From NCBI GenBank assembly GCA_016873165.1, contig VGXV01000028.1, positions 1 to 47,095 of the forward strand: 47,095 bases of DNA. Reading direction: 5' to 3'. Shown here piece after piece: positions 32,252 through 40,980 of this stretch (positions within the stretch are counted from its first letter, which is position 1; the number at the start of each line of letters is the position of its first letter). A program made the position numbers and the translations under genes. This DNA is from Planctomycetota bacterium. GTDB lineage: Bacteria; Planctomycetota; Brocadiia; Brocadiales; Brocadiaceae. The notes below the pieces were generated by a model. That model was given only the letters and a program-made list of their open reading frames with translations, had not been told where the DNA came from and made no database searches.

Positions 32252-34711
32252 TTATCTAATCCTTTGTAATCTTTCCAGAACACATTTGAGCAATTTTTCC
32301 CCTTCTTCCCTGCTTTTGGAAAGAAATGTTGCCGCTAAGAAATGTTTTTCCTGCAAAAAGGAGGTATAGCATGCGTTTTTACTTTGAAAGGTATGGATAG
32401 AATCCGTGATCGTCTCCTTTTCTCCCCATGTTCTCCATACCTGAACTGCATCTTCTAATGCGTTTGAGGCAGTATTGCTGTCAGGGTATTTTACCAGCAT
32501 GAGCAGCAAAGGGGATTCTTCCTCGCCGTGTTTATATTCTGCAATAATAGCATCGGTCTGCTCGCTTAAGTGAAAGACATTTTCTTCAATAAAATTGTCC
32601 GATAGATAAATATTATCAAGGATTATTTTTTTATGAAAAAATTTCAGACTCTCTTTCACAAGGTTATTTTCCGGCAAATATCGTATTATATCAGGGAGAA
32701 TTTCTTTTTTGTACGGCATTACATCGATAATGGACTTGCCAACAGAGCTGACTTCTCCGGCAGAAATACTACCCTGACGTGGTTCTACTTTTATGCAATA
32801 CACATCATTCCAGACACTTAGGTAATTCTCAAACAAAGCAGCCCTGTTGCCTAATTTTATTTCAGCACCCGCACGATCTTTTGTGAATGCCCCAAATGCA
32901 TTTTCCGCGGTATCGAATTCCCAAATATCGATAGAAATCTTTTTCCCTGCATCATCTCCATACTCCGCATTCGTCACACGAAGAAACGAATAGGACAAAT
33001 ACGGCTCCGCTCCTCCATTTATATATTCATATAGTTTTTCGCTTCCTTCGTAAATCTTCGGGTCTGAAATCCTTTTCCACTTTCCCAGCGTTACAGGGAG
33101 AAAATTGCCCGACGGCGACATTTTCAGAGTTTTTTCCTTTCTTACTATCGTTTGGGGCTGGATTCCTTCCACAACAATAGCGGAAGTTCCTAAGACAGGA
33201 CATACCTTTTCACAAAATCCACACCCTACGCATACGTCTTCTCTCACAAAAGGCCTGCGGATTTCCCTGCCTTGTTCATCCACATACGTATTAAAATGAA
33301 TTGCCTTGGTAGGAACGGGACACACTTCTTCACATACGCCGCAATTAAAATCCTGCCATTCTTTTTCAAGTTCCGGAAGGCGTGAATAGCCAACCCAGGG
33401 AATACACCGGTTATGGTCTATTCTTGCCTTTCCCAGCGCAACCCATCGTTTTTCTTCGAGCGGCAAACGTTTGATAGCCCCTGAGGGACATACCCGGGTA
33501 CATAATACACATCCATAATCACAATACCCGATTCGGGGTATCAATTGCGGGGTCCATATCCCCTCTATCCCATATTCCAATAAAACAGGATGGATCCCGT
33601 TTGTTTTGCAAACTTTCATACATTCCCCGCACCGTATACAGCGGGCAAGAAATTCTGTTTCGTTAACGGCGCCCGGCGGACGAATTATGGACGTATTTCC
33701 TTTATTAATTTTCTTCCGGTAATTTAATTTCAAAAAAGGAGTAATTGCGGCGCTTGTTATGCCGCTTACAACAAAAGCCCTCCTTGAGAGGTCAATGGCA
33801 TATTTTTGCAAAGCAGGCTGTTGTCTTCTGAAAGTGACACTATATTCCGGACACACTTTCCGGCAGGTCATACACAAAATACATTCTCCCTCTTTCGTAC
33901 TCTGCCCCCCGCTTTCTATCGCGCCCATACCGCATTTTTCAACACACAAACCGCAGCTCGTGCATGTTGATGAGACATTGCGTTTAAAGAGAGACCAGTC
34001 AGAAAAAAGCGCAAACAAGGCGCCCATCGGACAGAGATTCCTGCACCAGTAACGCCTTACCACTATTCCGAAGGTAATGATGAGGATAAAGGCAAACAAA
34101 AGGATTCCGTGCGCACGGAAAAAAGGGGCATGGTGAGCAAAAAGTATTTCTTTGAAAAAAGCATGAAAAAAGGAAAAAAAATATCCCATAAAAGGAATAT
34201 TCTCAAAATACCCAAAAAAGGAATTTCCCATATGGACAATATACGGATGAATGCTTATTGCAAATACGCTTGTTGCAATAGAGAGAGGATCAAACCAGCC
34301 CGCACATTGCAGCCCCAGTAGCGAACTTAAAAGAAGAAACGCAAGAAGATAATATTTCAGCCTTCTGCCGTCATATACAGACCTTCGCGCATATCTTCTC
34401 AATCCCGAAAAAAAACCATCGGTAATGTCTATTGTTGTCCCAAGGGGGCAAATCCACGCACAAAAATACCGCCCAAAGGGTATAGTTAACAATAGTATAA
34501 GGAATGCCGGCCAGTAGTTGAAAATAACCGCCCTTACCGTCATCATTGCGCCTATGGCGGAAAGGGGACTCATACGAAGAAAAATATTTGCGGATGCATC
34601 TCTTTCTGTCAGAGGATCTAAAAAAAGTAACAGATAAATAAAGACCGAGAAACTAATACATTGAATAACCCTGCGGGCATAAAAAGGCCAGTTGTTTTGT
34701 TTTCCCTTCAT
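32252..34711 (-). CDS. NapH-like polyferredoxin membrane protein with C-terminal DUF6599-like domain
   Basis: The 819-residue electron-transfer protein has several membrane helices in residues 15-230, with the NapH/RdxA-type motif FGRYFCAWICPLGTTIDITD and RRYWCRNLCPMGALF. It has many [4Fe-4S] sites of CxxCxxCxxxC type: CTSCGLCVEKC, CILCMTCRKVC, CIRCGECMKVC, CVLCTRVC, CGVCEEVC and CVGCGFCEKVC. Residues after about 540 are a different domain (YEGSEKLYEYINGGAEPYLS, FDTAENAFGAFTKD), like DUF6599. This suggests electrons pass through the inner membrane to clusters, probably facing the periplasm. It starts within the stop of the DUF362 gene (ATGA overlap), so they are coupled. The acceptor is unknown. 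Confidence 0.85.
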   Translation of the reverse strand: MKGKQNNWPFYARRVIQCISFSVFIYLLLFLDPLTERDASANIFLRMSPLSAIGAMMTVRAVIFNYWPAFLILLLTIPFGRYFCAWICPLGTTIDITDGFFSGLRRYARRSVYDGRRLKYYLLAFLLLSSLLGLQCAGWFDPLSIATSVFAISIHPYIVHMGNSFFGYFENIPFMGYFFSFFHAFFKEILFAHHAPFFRAHGILLFAFILIITFGIVVRRYWCRNLCPMGALFALFSDWSLFKRNVSSTCTSCGLCVEKCGMGAIESGGQSTKEGECILCMTCRKVCPEYSVTFRRQQPALQKYAIDLSRRAFVVSGITSAAITPFLKLNYRKKINKGNTSIIRPPGAVNETEFLARCIRCGECMKVCKTNGIHPVLLEYGIEGIWTPQLIPRIGYCDYGCVLCTRVCPSGAIKRLPLEEKRWVALGKARIDHNRCIPWVGYSRLPELEKEWQDFNCGVCEEVCPVPTKAIHFNTYVDEQGREIRRPFVREDVCVGCGFCEKVCPVLGTSAIVVEGIQPQTIVRKEKTLKMSPSGNFLPVTLGKWKRISDPKIYEGSEKLYEYINGGAEPYLSYSFLRVTNAEYGDDAGKKISIDIWEFDTAENAFGAFTKDRAGAEIKLGNRAALFENYLSVWNDVYCIKVEPRQGSISAGEVSSVGKSIIDVMPYKKEILPDIIRYLPENNLVKESLKFFHKKIILDNIYLSDNFIEENVFHLSEQTDAIIAEYKHGEEESPLLLMLVKYPDSNTASNALEDAVQVWRTWGEKETITDSIHTFQSKNACYTSFLQEKHFLAATFLSKSREEGEKLLKCVLERLQRIR

Positions 34712-35700
34712 ATATGGAACTCTTCAAAACCCTTTAATGTATAATCCATTTCCCCCAATCCTTCTTCATGGGATTTCCTGATATACCCTACATCTTTTGG
34801 CTGAATGCCAAACAATGTGGCGCCGTAGGCGTCAACCGCAACAGGATCCGTGCTCACGATAATCCGCCTTGCATGTTCGGGAGAATTATCAACATCATCC
34901 AGCCTGCCTCCCGTGGGGCCGTTCTTTTTTAAAATCCTGAACGCATCGAGAACGGTAAGGTCTACTTTTACAAATTTGTTAAGGTCTGCGATTTTAGGAT
35001 GTATGTCGGTATGCAGGCTGCCCCTGTCTCCCCCTATCATGCCAAAGACATTTTTCAGCCCCATGGAAAGCCTCGATGTGCCATGCTGTTTTGCGATGGG
35101 CACGTTAATGAGCACATCCACTTCATCTTTATATACCATCTCCTCGTAAAAAGACCAAAGTTTCAAAACCGTGCCGTCAGGAATAACAAAATCACGGAAA
35201 CGATTTTTACTCACGTATGAAACTTTTGCGCCTGCCTGACTTGCCGCAGAAGCAATGCCGCTTCTGTTGTACGAGGTTTCCGGGTTTGCGGAACACGTAT
35301 GGTCCATGACTTTAACCGAACGGGCGCCGGAGTCTCTGCATAACTCAACAAGCGCGGCGACAACATAGGGATTCGTATTGGCGGCAAATTCCGGTTCCTG
35401 GTTCCAGGCGATGTTCGGTTTTATCAGCACCCTGTCACCATGGGAAACAAGTTTGCTCATTCCTCCCAATGCGCTAATAGCACGCCTTACCAGTTCTTTA
35501 ACAACAATTACTTCTTCCTGCGTGTTTGTTGTATTACCATGAACCACAACCATGCCCTGTTTCAAGTCGTGCTTCTTCAATTGTTTCAGACTTGGTTTTT
35601 TCTTTATCGTACCAAGATACGAAAGACCATACACTCCTGCGCCAACGGCAATACCTGTTTTTAAAAACCCCCTGCGACTTATCTTTCCTTTGCTATTCAT
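34708..35700 (-). CDS. Tat-exported DUF362 protein
   Basis: The 330 residues begin MNSKGKISRRGFLKTGIAVG, a twin-arginine (SRRGFLK) signal, so the protein is exported folded. The body is a DUF362 domain (RVLIKPNIAWNQEPEFAANT, INVPIAKQHGTSRLSMGLKN, VSTDPVAVDAYGATLFG). DUF362 proteins often occur beside ferredoxins, and this one lacks its own cysteine cluster. It is translationally coupled to the polyferredoxin gene (4-base overlap). Such pairs are seen in several anaerobic lineages; the reaction is not known. No promoter is obvious in the 74 bases upstream. Confidence 0.88.
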   Translation of the reverse strand: MNSKGKISRRGFLKTGIAVGAGVYGLSYLGTIKKKPSLKQLKKHDLKQGMVVVHGNTTNTQEEVIVVKELVRRAISALGGMSKLVSHGDRVLIKPNIAWNQEPEFAANTNPYVVAALVELCRDSGARSVKVMDHTCSANPETSYNRSGIASAASQAGAKVSYVSKNRFRDFVIPDGTVLKLWSFYEEMVYKDEVDVLINVPIAKQHGTSRLSMGLKNVFGMIGGDRGSLHTDIHPKIADLNKFVKVDLTVLDAFRILKKNGPTGGRLDDVDNSPEHARRIIVSTDPVAVDAYGATLFGIQPKDVGYIRKSHEEGLGEMDYTLKGFEEFHI

Positions 35701-35774
35701 GTTTATATTTTCTAATAACCAACATTTTCTATCAATTCTGCCTAAATACTTTCCGACACCTCATCATATATCGC

Positions 35775-36191
35775 TCAATCAATCAATTTAATTTCATTTT
35801 CCTTACACCATTCACGAAGCGCCTTTGTTTGCTTTTCTCTTTCAAAATCATACCATTTCTGCAAAAGATCGCACTCTTCGAGTAAATGCTTGTATCTGCC
35901 ATAAGCTCCGCTTTTTCTGAACATATTTCGAACGTATTCATATTTCTCCGGAAGATTTTTTTCAACAAATTCAAATACCAGATTCGTCCCCAAATCCAAT
36001 TCATTCTTATGAGGGATTTCTATACAATCATCATTCTCATATATTTCTTCCGGTATTTCATCCGAGTCACCATATTCGGATGAATAATAAACTTCCCCTG
36101 TTTTCTTGCATAATATTGCATGATTAGTGTATATCGGCGCCATGCTTACAAAGAAAAATGCATCCTCAATTTCACCAAATTTAATATCCAT
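35775..36191 (-). CDS. UPF0158-like protein, unknown function
   Basis: From the ATG at 36191 (preceded by AAAGGAAAAAGG) the 138 residues read MDIKFGEIEDAFFFVSMAPI ... GEVYYSSEYGDSDEIPEEIY ... IEIPHKNELDLGTNLVFEFV, with a helical, charged C-terminal half (LLQKWYDFEREKQTKALREW). This is the layout of UPF0158 proteins; no function is established. A longer form from the ATG at 36230 would overlap the response regulator stop by four bases and add 13 residues. It is probably co-transcribed with that gene. Confidence 0.7.
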   Translation of the reverse strand: MDIKFGEIEDAFFFVSMAPIYTNHAILCKKTGEVYYSSEYGDSDEIPEEIYENDDCIEIPHKNELDLGTNLVFEFVEKNLPEKYEYVRNMFRKSGAYGRYKHLLEECDLLQKWYDFEREKQTKALREWCKENEIKLID

Positions 36192-36226
36192 ACCTTTTTC
36201 CTTTATTACAGGATTTCTTTCAAAAA

Positions 36227-36895
36227 TCAACTTTTGGTTATTTCTTCTTGAAATTTCTTTATATTTGATTTTCGTATAGCATCGTTTTGTTTTAATGTTT
36301 TATAATTTTCCTGTGTTTCAAGAAACTTTATCTGCTCTGCAAGGTACGGTTGTATTTTTTTCAAAATATCCAGCCGTTCCTTGTCAAACCGGTTCAATTC
36401 CAGTGTTTTTAAAATAAAGCCGGATGATGTATATCCTACAGGTATCTGATCTTTCATCACAAGATCAATAATTTCAAGAAATTGCTGATAGAAATTTTCC
36501 AGTCGTTGCTGCGTGCCCTTGTGTCCTAAATTTTTCTGTACTGTGGCAATAAACGATTTTATATCCCTGAAAGGTTTAACAATGTATTCGCAAATATTCA
36601 AATCCGCCGCGTTATTTATCAGAAAGGGATTCGAGTATGCGGTCAGCATCATAACCGGTATTGTCGAATTCAACTTCCTTACACTTTTTACAAAATCCAA
36701 TCCGTTCATCTTTGGCATCTGGAAATCCACTATCGCCATATGAAAATAATCAGGATTCTTCAAAAAATATTCCCACGCCTTTTCTGAATCATTAAACACC
36801 TTCACCGAATAACTCGCCATCTCCAGGATCGTCTGAAGTAAGTTTGTTATGATCGTCTCATCATCCAAGACCAAAATATTAGATTTTTCTTCCAT
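36227..36895 (-). CDS. Response regulator (receiver domain plus helical C-terminus)
   Basis: A receiver domain occupies residues 5-125: NILVLDDETIITNLLQTILE (acidic pair DDE), phospho-acceptor Asp in MAIVDFQMPKMNGLDF, Thr in VMMLTAYS and Lys in EYIVKPFRD. All switch residues are present. The remaining 95 residues are helical (QRLENFYQQFLEIIDLVMKD; SNIKKFQEEI) with no DNA-binding or enzymatic motif, so it may act by protein contact. No kinase is adjacent. The gene runs with the UPF0158-like gene downstream. Confidence 0.85.
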   Translation of the reverse strand: MEEKSNILVLDDETIITNLLQTILEMASYSVKVFNDSEKAWEYFLKNPDYFHMAIVDFQMPKMNGLDFVKSVRKLNSTIPVMMLTAYSNPFLINNAADLNICEYIVKPFRDIKSFIATVQKNLGHKGTQQRLENFYQQFLEIIDLVMKDQIPVGYTSSGFILKTLELNRFDKERLDILKKIQPYLAEQIKFLETQENYKTLKQNDAIRKSNIKKFQEEITKS

Positions 36896-36967
36896 GCATG
36901 GTTACCTCAATTCGTAATTTAGTGTAGTTCTTTATATGATACGTTCTTTAAAATGGCAAAATGAAAC

Positions 36968-38134
36968 CTATTTATCAAACAAGGGCGCCGATGCATTTGT
37001 CCCTTCCCCGCCGATTGCATACAAATAATTATCATTAGAACCTATGTAAATAGTCCCTTTTGGCCCAATAGCAGGCGATGATTCAATCACATCCTTGGTT
37101 TGAAACGACCATTTTAAATTGCCCGCTGAATTGATGGCATAAAGTTTTCCGTCGCTTGAACCAATATAAACAGTTCCCTCCGCATCAATTGCAGGAGATG
37201 ACTCTATCCAGCCGCCTGTTTTAAAACTCCACTTTAGTTTACAATCGGCATGAATGGCATACACAAAACCATTGTATGAACCAAATACAATTGACCCGTC
37301 ATTCCCAATTGCAGGGCTGCTATGCACCGCTTTGCCGGTATTGACATACCACCGGATTTGCCCGTCAGGATTTATGGCAACCATTCTCCCGTTGTCAGTT
37401 CCCACATACACAACCCCGTCTTTTCCAATAGAGGGAGATGAAAACGAAGAATACACGCCGGTGCCCACTTTTTTCGCCCATTTTTCAGCGCCGTCTGTGG
37501 AAATTGCATGAAGGGTGCCTCTTTCTCCGAAGATACAAACAGAGCCATCATCCCATAGTGACGGGGAAGCTTTCAAATGGCTCGGAGCAATAAATTTCCA
37601 TTTTAATTTGCCGTCCAGGGAAAGAGCATAGAGAATGTTATCATCAGAACCGAAATATAACGAATCTCCCGTTACCGCTGCCGAAGAAATAATGATCCCC
37701 TCTGTATTGTATGTCCATTCGACTTTTCCTTCGGGGGAAATGGCATACATCTTTTTATCCCTCGATCCGACATAAATTATCCCATTGCTTCCGATAGCGG
37801 GAGAAGCGGTTATCTCATCGCCCACCTGAAGCGCCCATTTTTGGGCGCCATCCTGATTAAGGGCATACAATCTGCCGTCTACTGAGCCAAAATAAACGGC
37901 GCCATCGCATCCTACCGCAGGAGAAGATGTAATGCGCGTGTCAATTTTAAAAGACCACTTTAAATCATTGTTTTGCGCTCCAATAAAAGGGCTTTGGCCG
38001 GTATGCCGCAGATCTCTCCTGAACATCTTCCACGGAATTTCCGCATCTTCCGCATGTATGGATTTGAACTGAATAAGAATAGTTACTATAATATATATAC
38101 ATGGAATAATATAGAATCTCATTTTTTTCAACAT
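36968..38134 (-). CDS. PQQ-like beta-propeller repeat protein, exported
   Basis: From the ATG at 38134 (preceded by GGGAGAAAAGG) a signal peptide MLKKMRFYIIPCIYIIVTIL is followed by WKMFRRDLRHTGQSPFIGAQ. About eight near-identical repeats then run to the C-terminus, each with SSPAIG.DG..Y.GS.DG.LYAI...G...W, the PQQ/Ala-Trp-docking blade. No PQQ-dehydrogenase active-site motifs are seen, so it is a scaffold or surface protein rather than an enzyme; BamB-like roles are possible. The repeats are similar at the DNA level, suggesting expansion by duplication. A longer start at 38170 is less likely. Confidence 0.88.
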   Translation of the reverse strand: MLKKMRFYIIPCIYIIVTILIQFKSIHAEDAEIPWKMFRRDLRHTGQSPFIGAQNNDLKWSFKIDTRITSSPAVGCDGAVYFGSVDGRLYALNQDGAQKWALQVGDEITASPAIGSNGIIYVGSRDKKMYAISPEGKVEWTYNTEGIIISSAAVTGDSLYFGSDDNILYALSLDGKLKWKFIAPSHLKASPSLWDDGSVCIFGERGTLHAISTDGAEKWAKKVGTGVYSSFSSPSIGKDGVVYVGTDNGRMVAINPDGQIRWYVNTGKAVHSSPAIGNDGSIVFGSYNGFVYAIHADCKLKWSFKTGGWIESSPAIDAEGTVYIGSSDGKLYAINSAGNLKWSFQTKDVIESSPAIGPKGTIYIGSNDNYLYAIGGEGTNASAPLFDK

Positions 38135-38309
38135 GCCTTTTCTCCCATAATTGCAATCAAGTGAAGTCACTTAGTTGTTTTTACTAAATTCGATTATCCT
38201 ATTATATAAAAATTAAACTGATAACAAAATAAATGTTTTTTATAATGATATTCATTCTTGTTTATTTAGAACGTTGTAAAATAGTTATAAGTATGTCAGG
38301 ATATTGGGG

Positions 38310-38462
38310 AACAGTTCACCCCTTCCGGATTGTCCCGGTATTTGAAAAGTACCCACCCCTAGCCCCTCCCAGGAGGGGAATACAAGAAGTCCCCTCCCAG
38401 GAGGGGAATGCAAGAAGTCCCAGTCCCCTCCTGGGAGGGGATTTAGGGGTGGGTGAACTGTT
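38310..38462. repeat. Palindromic intergenic repeat cluster
   Basis: The element is bounded by AACAGTTCACCC (38310-38321) and its reverse complement GGGTGAACTGTT (38451-38462). Inside, the palindrome CCCCTCCCAGGAGGGG occurs twice in direct order, separated by AAT-CAAGAAGT, and a third related copy, CCCCTCCTGGGAGGGG, sits near the right end. ACCCACCCCTA and TAGGGGTGGGT mirror each other. The structure is that of a REP/MITE-type element. The frames open across it are not genes. Confidence 0.8.
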
Positions 38463-38616
38463 ACGATATTGGCATGTTGGTCATTAGAATTTATTTGGGG
38501 CTTGAAGTTTGGGATTTGGGATTTATATTTTCGAAGAAAAACAATAGTATACCGTAGTATACATTTTCGAAAAGACATATGCTTTTGGCTACAATAAACC
38601 ATACTCGGGGTTGCCG

Positions 38617-40953
38617 TTGAAAACCATCAGAAACGATACTCTTAAACGGAAAAAAGGATATTTCCGCTTTTTCAAGACAATAAAAATAAAGCTTATTTTC
38701 TACTTTATTCTTATCACCACCATTCCCATTCTCGTTGTAATCAGCACCTCATACAAAAAAGGCAAAAAGGCATTAAACGCAAAAGTTGTGGAAAAACTCA
38801 CTTCTATTGCCGATTTAAAAAAAACACAGTTGCATAACTGGTTGCGGGAAAGGATCGTTGATATCAGCGTCCTTTCCACAAACAAATCCCTGGAAGTATC
38901 ATTTTCCAACCTGCTGTATCTGAGAAAAGCGTTTCGAACCATTGGCAGCATGAAAGAGACAGAGATCGGGAGGGTGTATTACAACCGTCTGTCAGAATAC
39001 TTAAACAGCCTGAAAGAAAAACTTATTTACTGCGATGAAATATCCATCCTCGATATTGAAAACGGTGAAATTGTCATATCCACCAATCCTGCCAATATTG
39101 GCATACTTGACAAAGATTACCCCTATTATCTTGACGCATTGAAAACCAACGGAATGCCTTTTAAAGACATCCACTATTCAGAATATACAAAACAGATCGG
39201 CATGACCTTCTTTGGCACTACAAAACTTACCGATTCAATAACCATGGAAGAAACGGAAGATATCAATGGCATCGTTCTCATCCGGGTAAACACAGAGGAT
39301 TCCATCAGCGCGCTCATGCAAGACTGGCCGGGAAGGGAAGAAACAGGCGAAACGTTATTGGTACGACGCATACATAACGATCTGTTTCTTCTGAATAACT
39401 CCCGCCATCTGGCAAATACCGCATTAAATCTGAGTATTCCCGTGCATTTGATAGCGCCTGAGTCTTTTATGATGGATTCCATGGAGGAAGGGGTTACGGA
39501 AGCGCTTGATTACAGAGGGGCAGAAGTGCTTTGCGCTTTCCGGTACATTCCCCAGCTAAAATGGGGACTCCTGGTGAAGCAGGATACACAGGAGGCGTTC
39601 AAACCCATCATAAAACTTAAAATCCATGTCACCACCTTAGTCAGCGCAAGCGTTCTCATTATCATCGTTATGGTTTTTATTATTACACACGGAATAACTC
39701 AGCCAATTTTTCAACTGGTGAAAGGCGCAGATGCTATTGGCAAGGGCAACCTCAGCCATAGAATATCGATTAATTCAGAAGATGAGGTTGGCTGGCTGGC
39801 TTCCGGGTTTAATAAAATGGCGGAAAAACTGGAAGAATCATACGCCGGACTCGAACAAAGAATAAAAGAAAGAACCGCACAGTTGAGAGAATCCGAAGAA
39901 AAATACAGAGAATCCATCAATCTTGCCAATGATGCTATTTTTACCCTGGACACTGATATGGCACAAATTATTGATTCAAACAAAAAGGCGGAAGAATTAT
40001 CCGGATATTCAAAAAGAGAATTAAACCAGAAAAAAATATGGGACATCGTCCCCGAATATGACCGGCAAAAAACCAGGCATTTATGGCTGGAAATAAATAA
40101 GGACGGTTCCGGCATGCTGGACAACCTCGATTGCCTGCATGCGGATGGGAGAATTATTCCGACAAGCATTAGCGCAAGCGTTATCGAATATGGGAAAAAA
40201 AGAACGATCCAATGGATTTGCAGGGACGTTACCGAAAGGAAAAGAATGGAGATGCAGCTTATTCAAACAGAACGCCTTGCCGCTGTCGGCGAACTGGCTG
40301 CGGGTGTTGCCCATGAAATAAACAATCCGCTGGGAGGATTGCAGAATTTCGTAAAAATGATGATCAAAGAACCGGAAAATGTCGCTCAAAACAAAGAATT
40401 CCTGGAATTGATGGCGGAAGGATTGAATCGGATAGAAATTATTGTAAAACAGCTAATGACGTTCTCCCGCCCTTATTCAACACACATGGCCAACCATTGT
40501 GCAAACTCGGTGGTAAGAAATTCCCTGCGATTTTTGGATCATAGAATCAAAGAACAGCATATAACACTGGAAAAACACCTGTTTTCAGGTTTGCCTGAAA
40601 TTTATGCGGATGCCGATCAAATTTCACAGGTTATCATTAATATCCTTGTAAACGCTCTCGACTGCATGAGTAATGGCGGAAAACTTATCATTGCAACCAG
40701 CCACTGCAACCACCAGAAATCAAGTATACACATAAAAATTGCCGATACCGGCCCAGGCATTAACGACGACATTTTAAACAAAATATTCAACCCGTTTTTT
40801 ACCACAAAAGAAATGGGCAGCGGTTTAGGACTTGCCATAAGCAAGAGAATAGTGGAAGATCATGACGGAAACATTGTTGTTCATAGCAAATTAGGGAAAG
40901 GATCAATATTTTATATATGTTTGCCCGTAAGTAAGGCAACAATTCAACACTAA
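38617..40953 (+). CDS. Membrane sensor histidine kinase (Cache-like sensor, HAMP, PAS, HisKA, HATPase)
   Basis: The 778-residue protein has a first membrane helix (about 25-45, KIKLIFYFILITTIPILVVI), a periplasmic Cache/dCACHE-like sensor (about 45-335), a second helix (about 340-365), and a HAMP segment (ITQPIFQLVKGADAIGKGNL). A PAS domain follows (ESEEKYRESINLANDAIFTL). HisKA has phospho-acceptor VAHEINNPLGGL (around 565), then the N box NILVNALDCMSNGG and G boxes DTGPGIND and GSGLGLAISKRI. All catalytic boxes are intact. No ATG is available at the start; TTG at 38617 has CGGGG seven bases upstream. A TTG at 38611 is too close to that box. It is paired with the NtrC-type regulator 27 bases on. 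Confidence 0.92.
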   Translation: MKTIRNDTLKRKKGYFRFFKTIKIKLIFYFILITTIPILVVISTSYKKGKKALNAKVVEKLTSIADLKKTQLHNWLRERIVDISVLSTNKSLEVSFSNLLYLRKAFRTIGSMKETEIGRVYYNRLSEYLNSLKEKLIYCDEISILDIENGEIVISTNPANIGILDKDYPYYLDALKTNGMPFKDIHYSEYTKQIGMTFFGTTKLTDSITMEETEDINGIVLIRVNTEDSISALMQDWPGREETGETLLVRRIHNDLFLLNNSRHLANTALNLSIPVHLIAPESFMMDSMEEGVTEALDYRGAEVLCAFRYIPQLKWGLLVKQDTQEAFKPIIKLKIHVTTLVSASVLIIIVMVFIITHGITQPIFQLVKGADAIGKGNLSHRISINSEDEVGWLASGFNKMAEKLEESYAGLEQRIKERTAQLRESEEKYRESINLANDAIFTLDTDMAQIIDSNKKAEELSGYSKRELNQKKIWDIVPEYDRQKTRHLWLEINKDGSGMLDNLDCLHADGRIIPTSISASVIEYGKKRTIQWICRDVTERKRMEMQLIQTERLAAVGELAAGVAHEINNPLGGLQNFVKMMIKEPENVAQNKEFLELMAEGLNRIEIIVKQLMTFSRPYSTHMANHCANSVVRNSLRFLDHRIKEQHITLEKHLFSGLPEIYADADQISQVIINILVNALDCMSNGGKLIIATSHCNHQKSSIHIKIADTGPGINDDILNKIFNPFFTTKEMGSGLGLAISKRIVEDHDGNIVVHSKLGKGSIFYICLPVSKATIQH

Positions 40954-40980
40954 AAGATTTATTCGGGTTAGGAGTTTTAC

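Noticed and set aside
37000-38000. Tandem DNA repeats suggestive of a repeat array
   Set aside because: They are the coding repeats of the PQQ-type propeller blades, in frame throughout.
38310-38462. CRISPR array
   Set aside because: Repeats are palindromic and irregular with 11-base gaps rather than uniform spacers; no cas genes are in the window.
38233-38487. Plus-strand frame across the GC-rich repeat
   Set aside because: Its coding appearance comes from the palindromic repeat units; Pro/Gly/Arg-rich product without homologous features.
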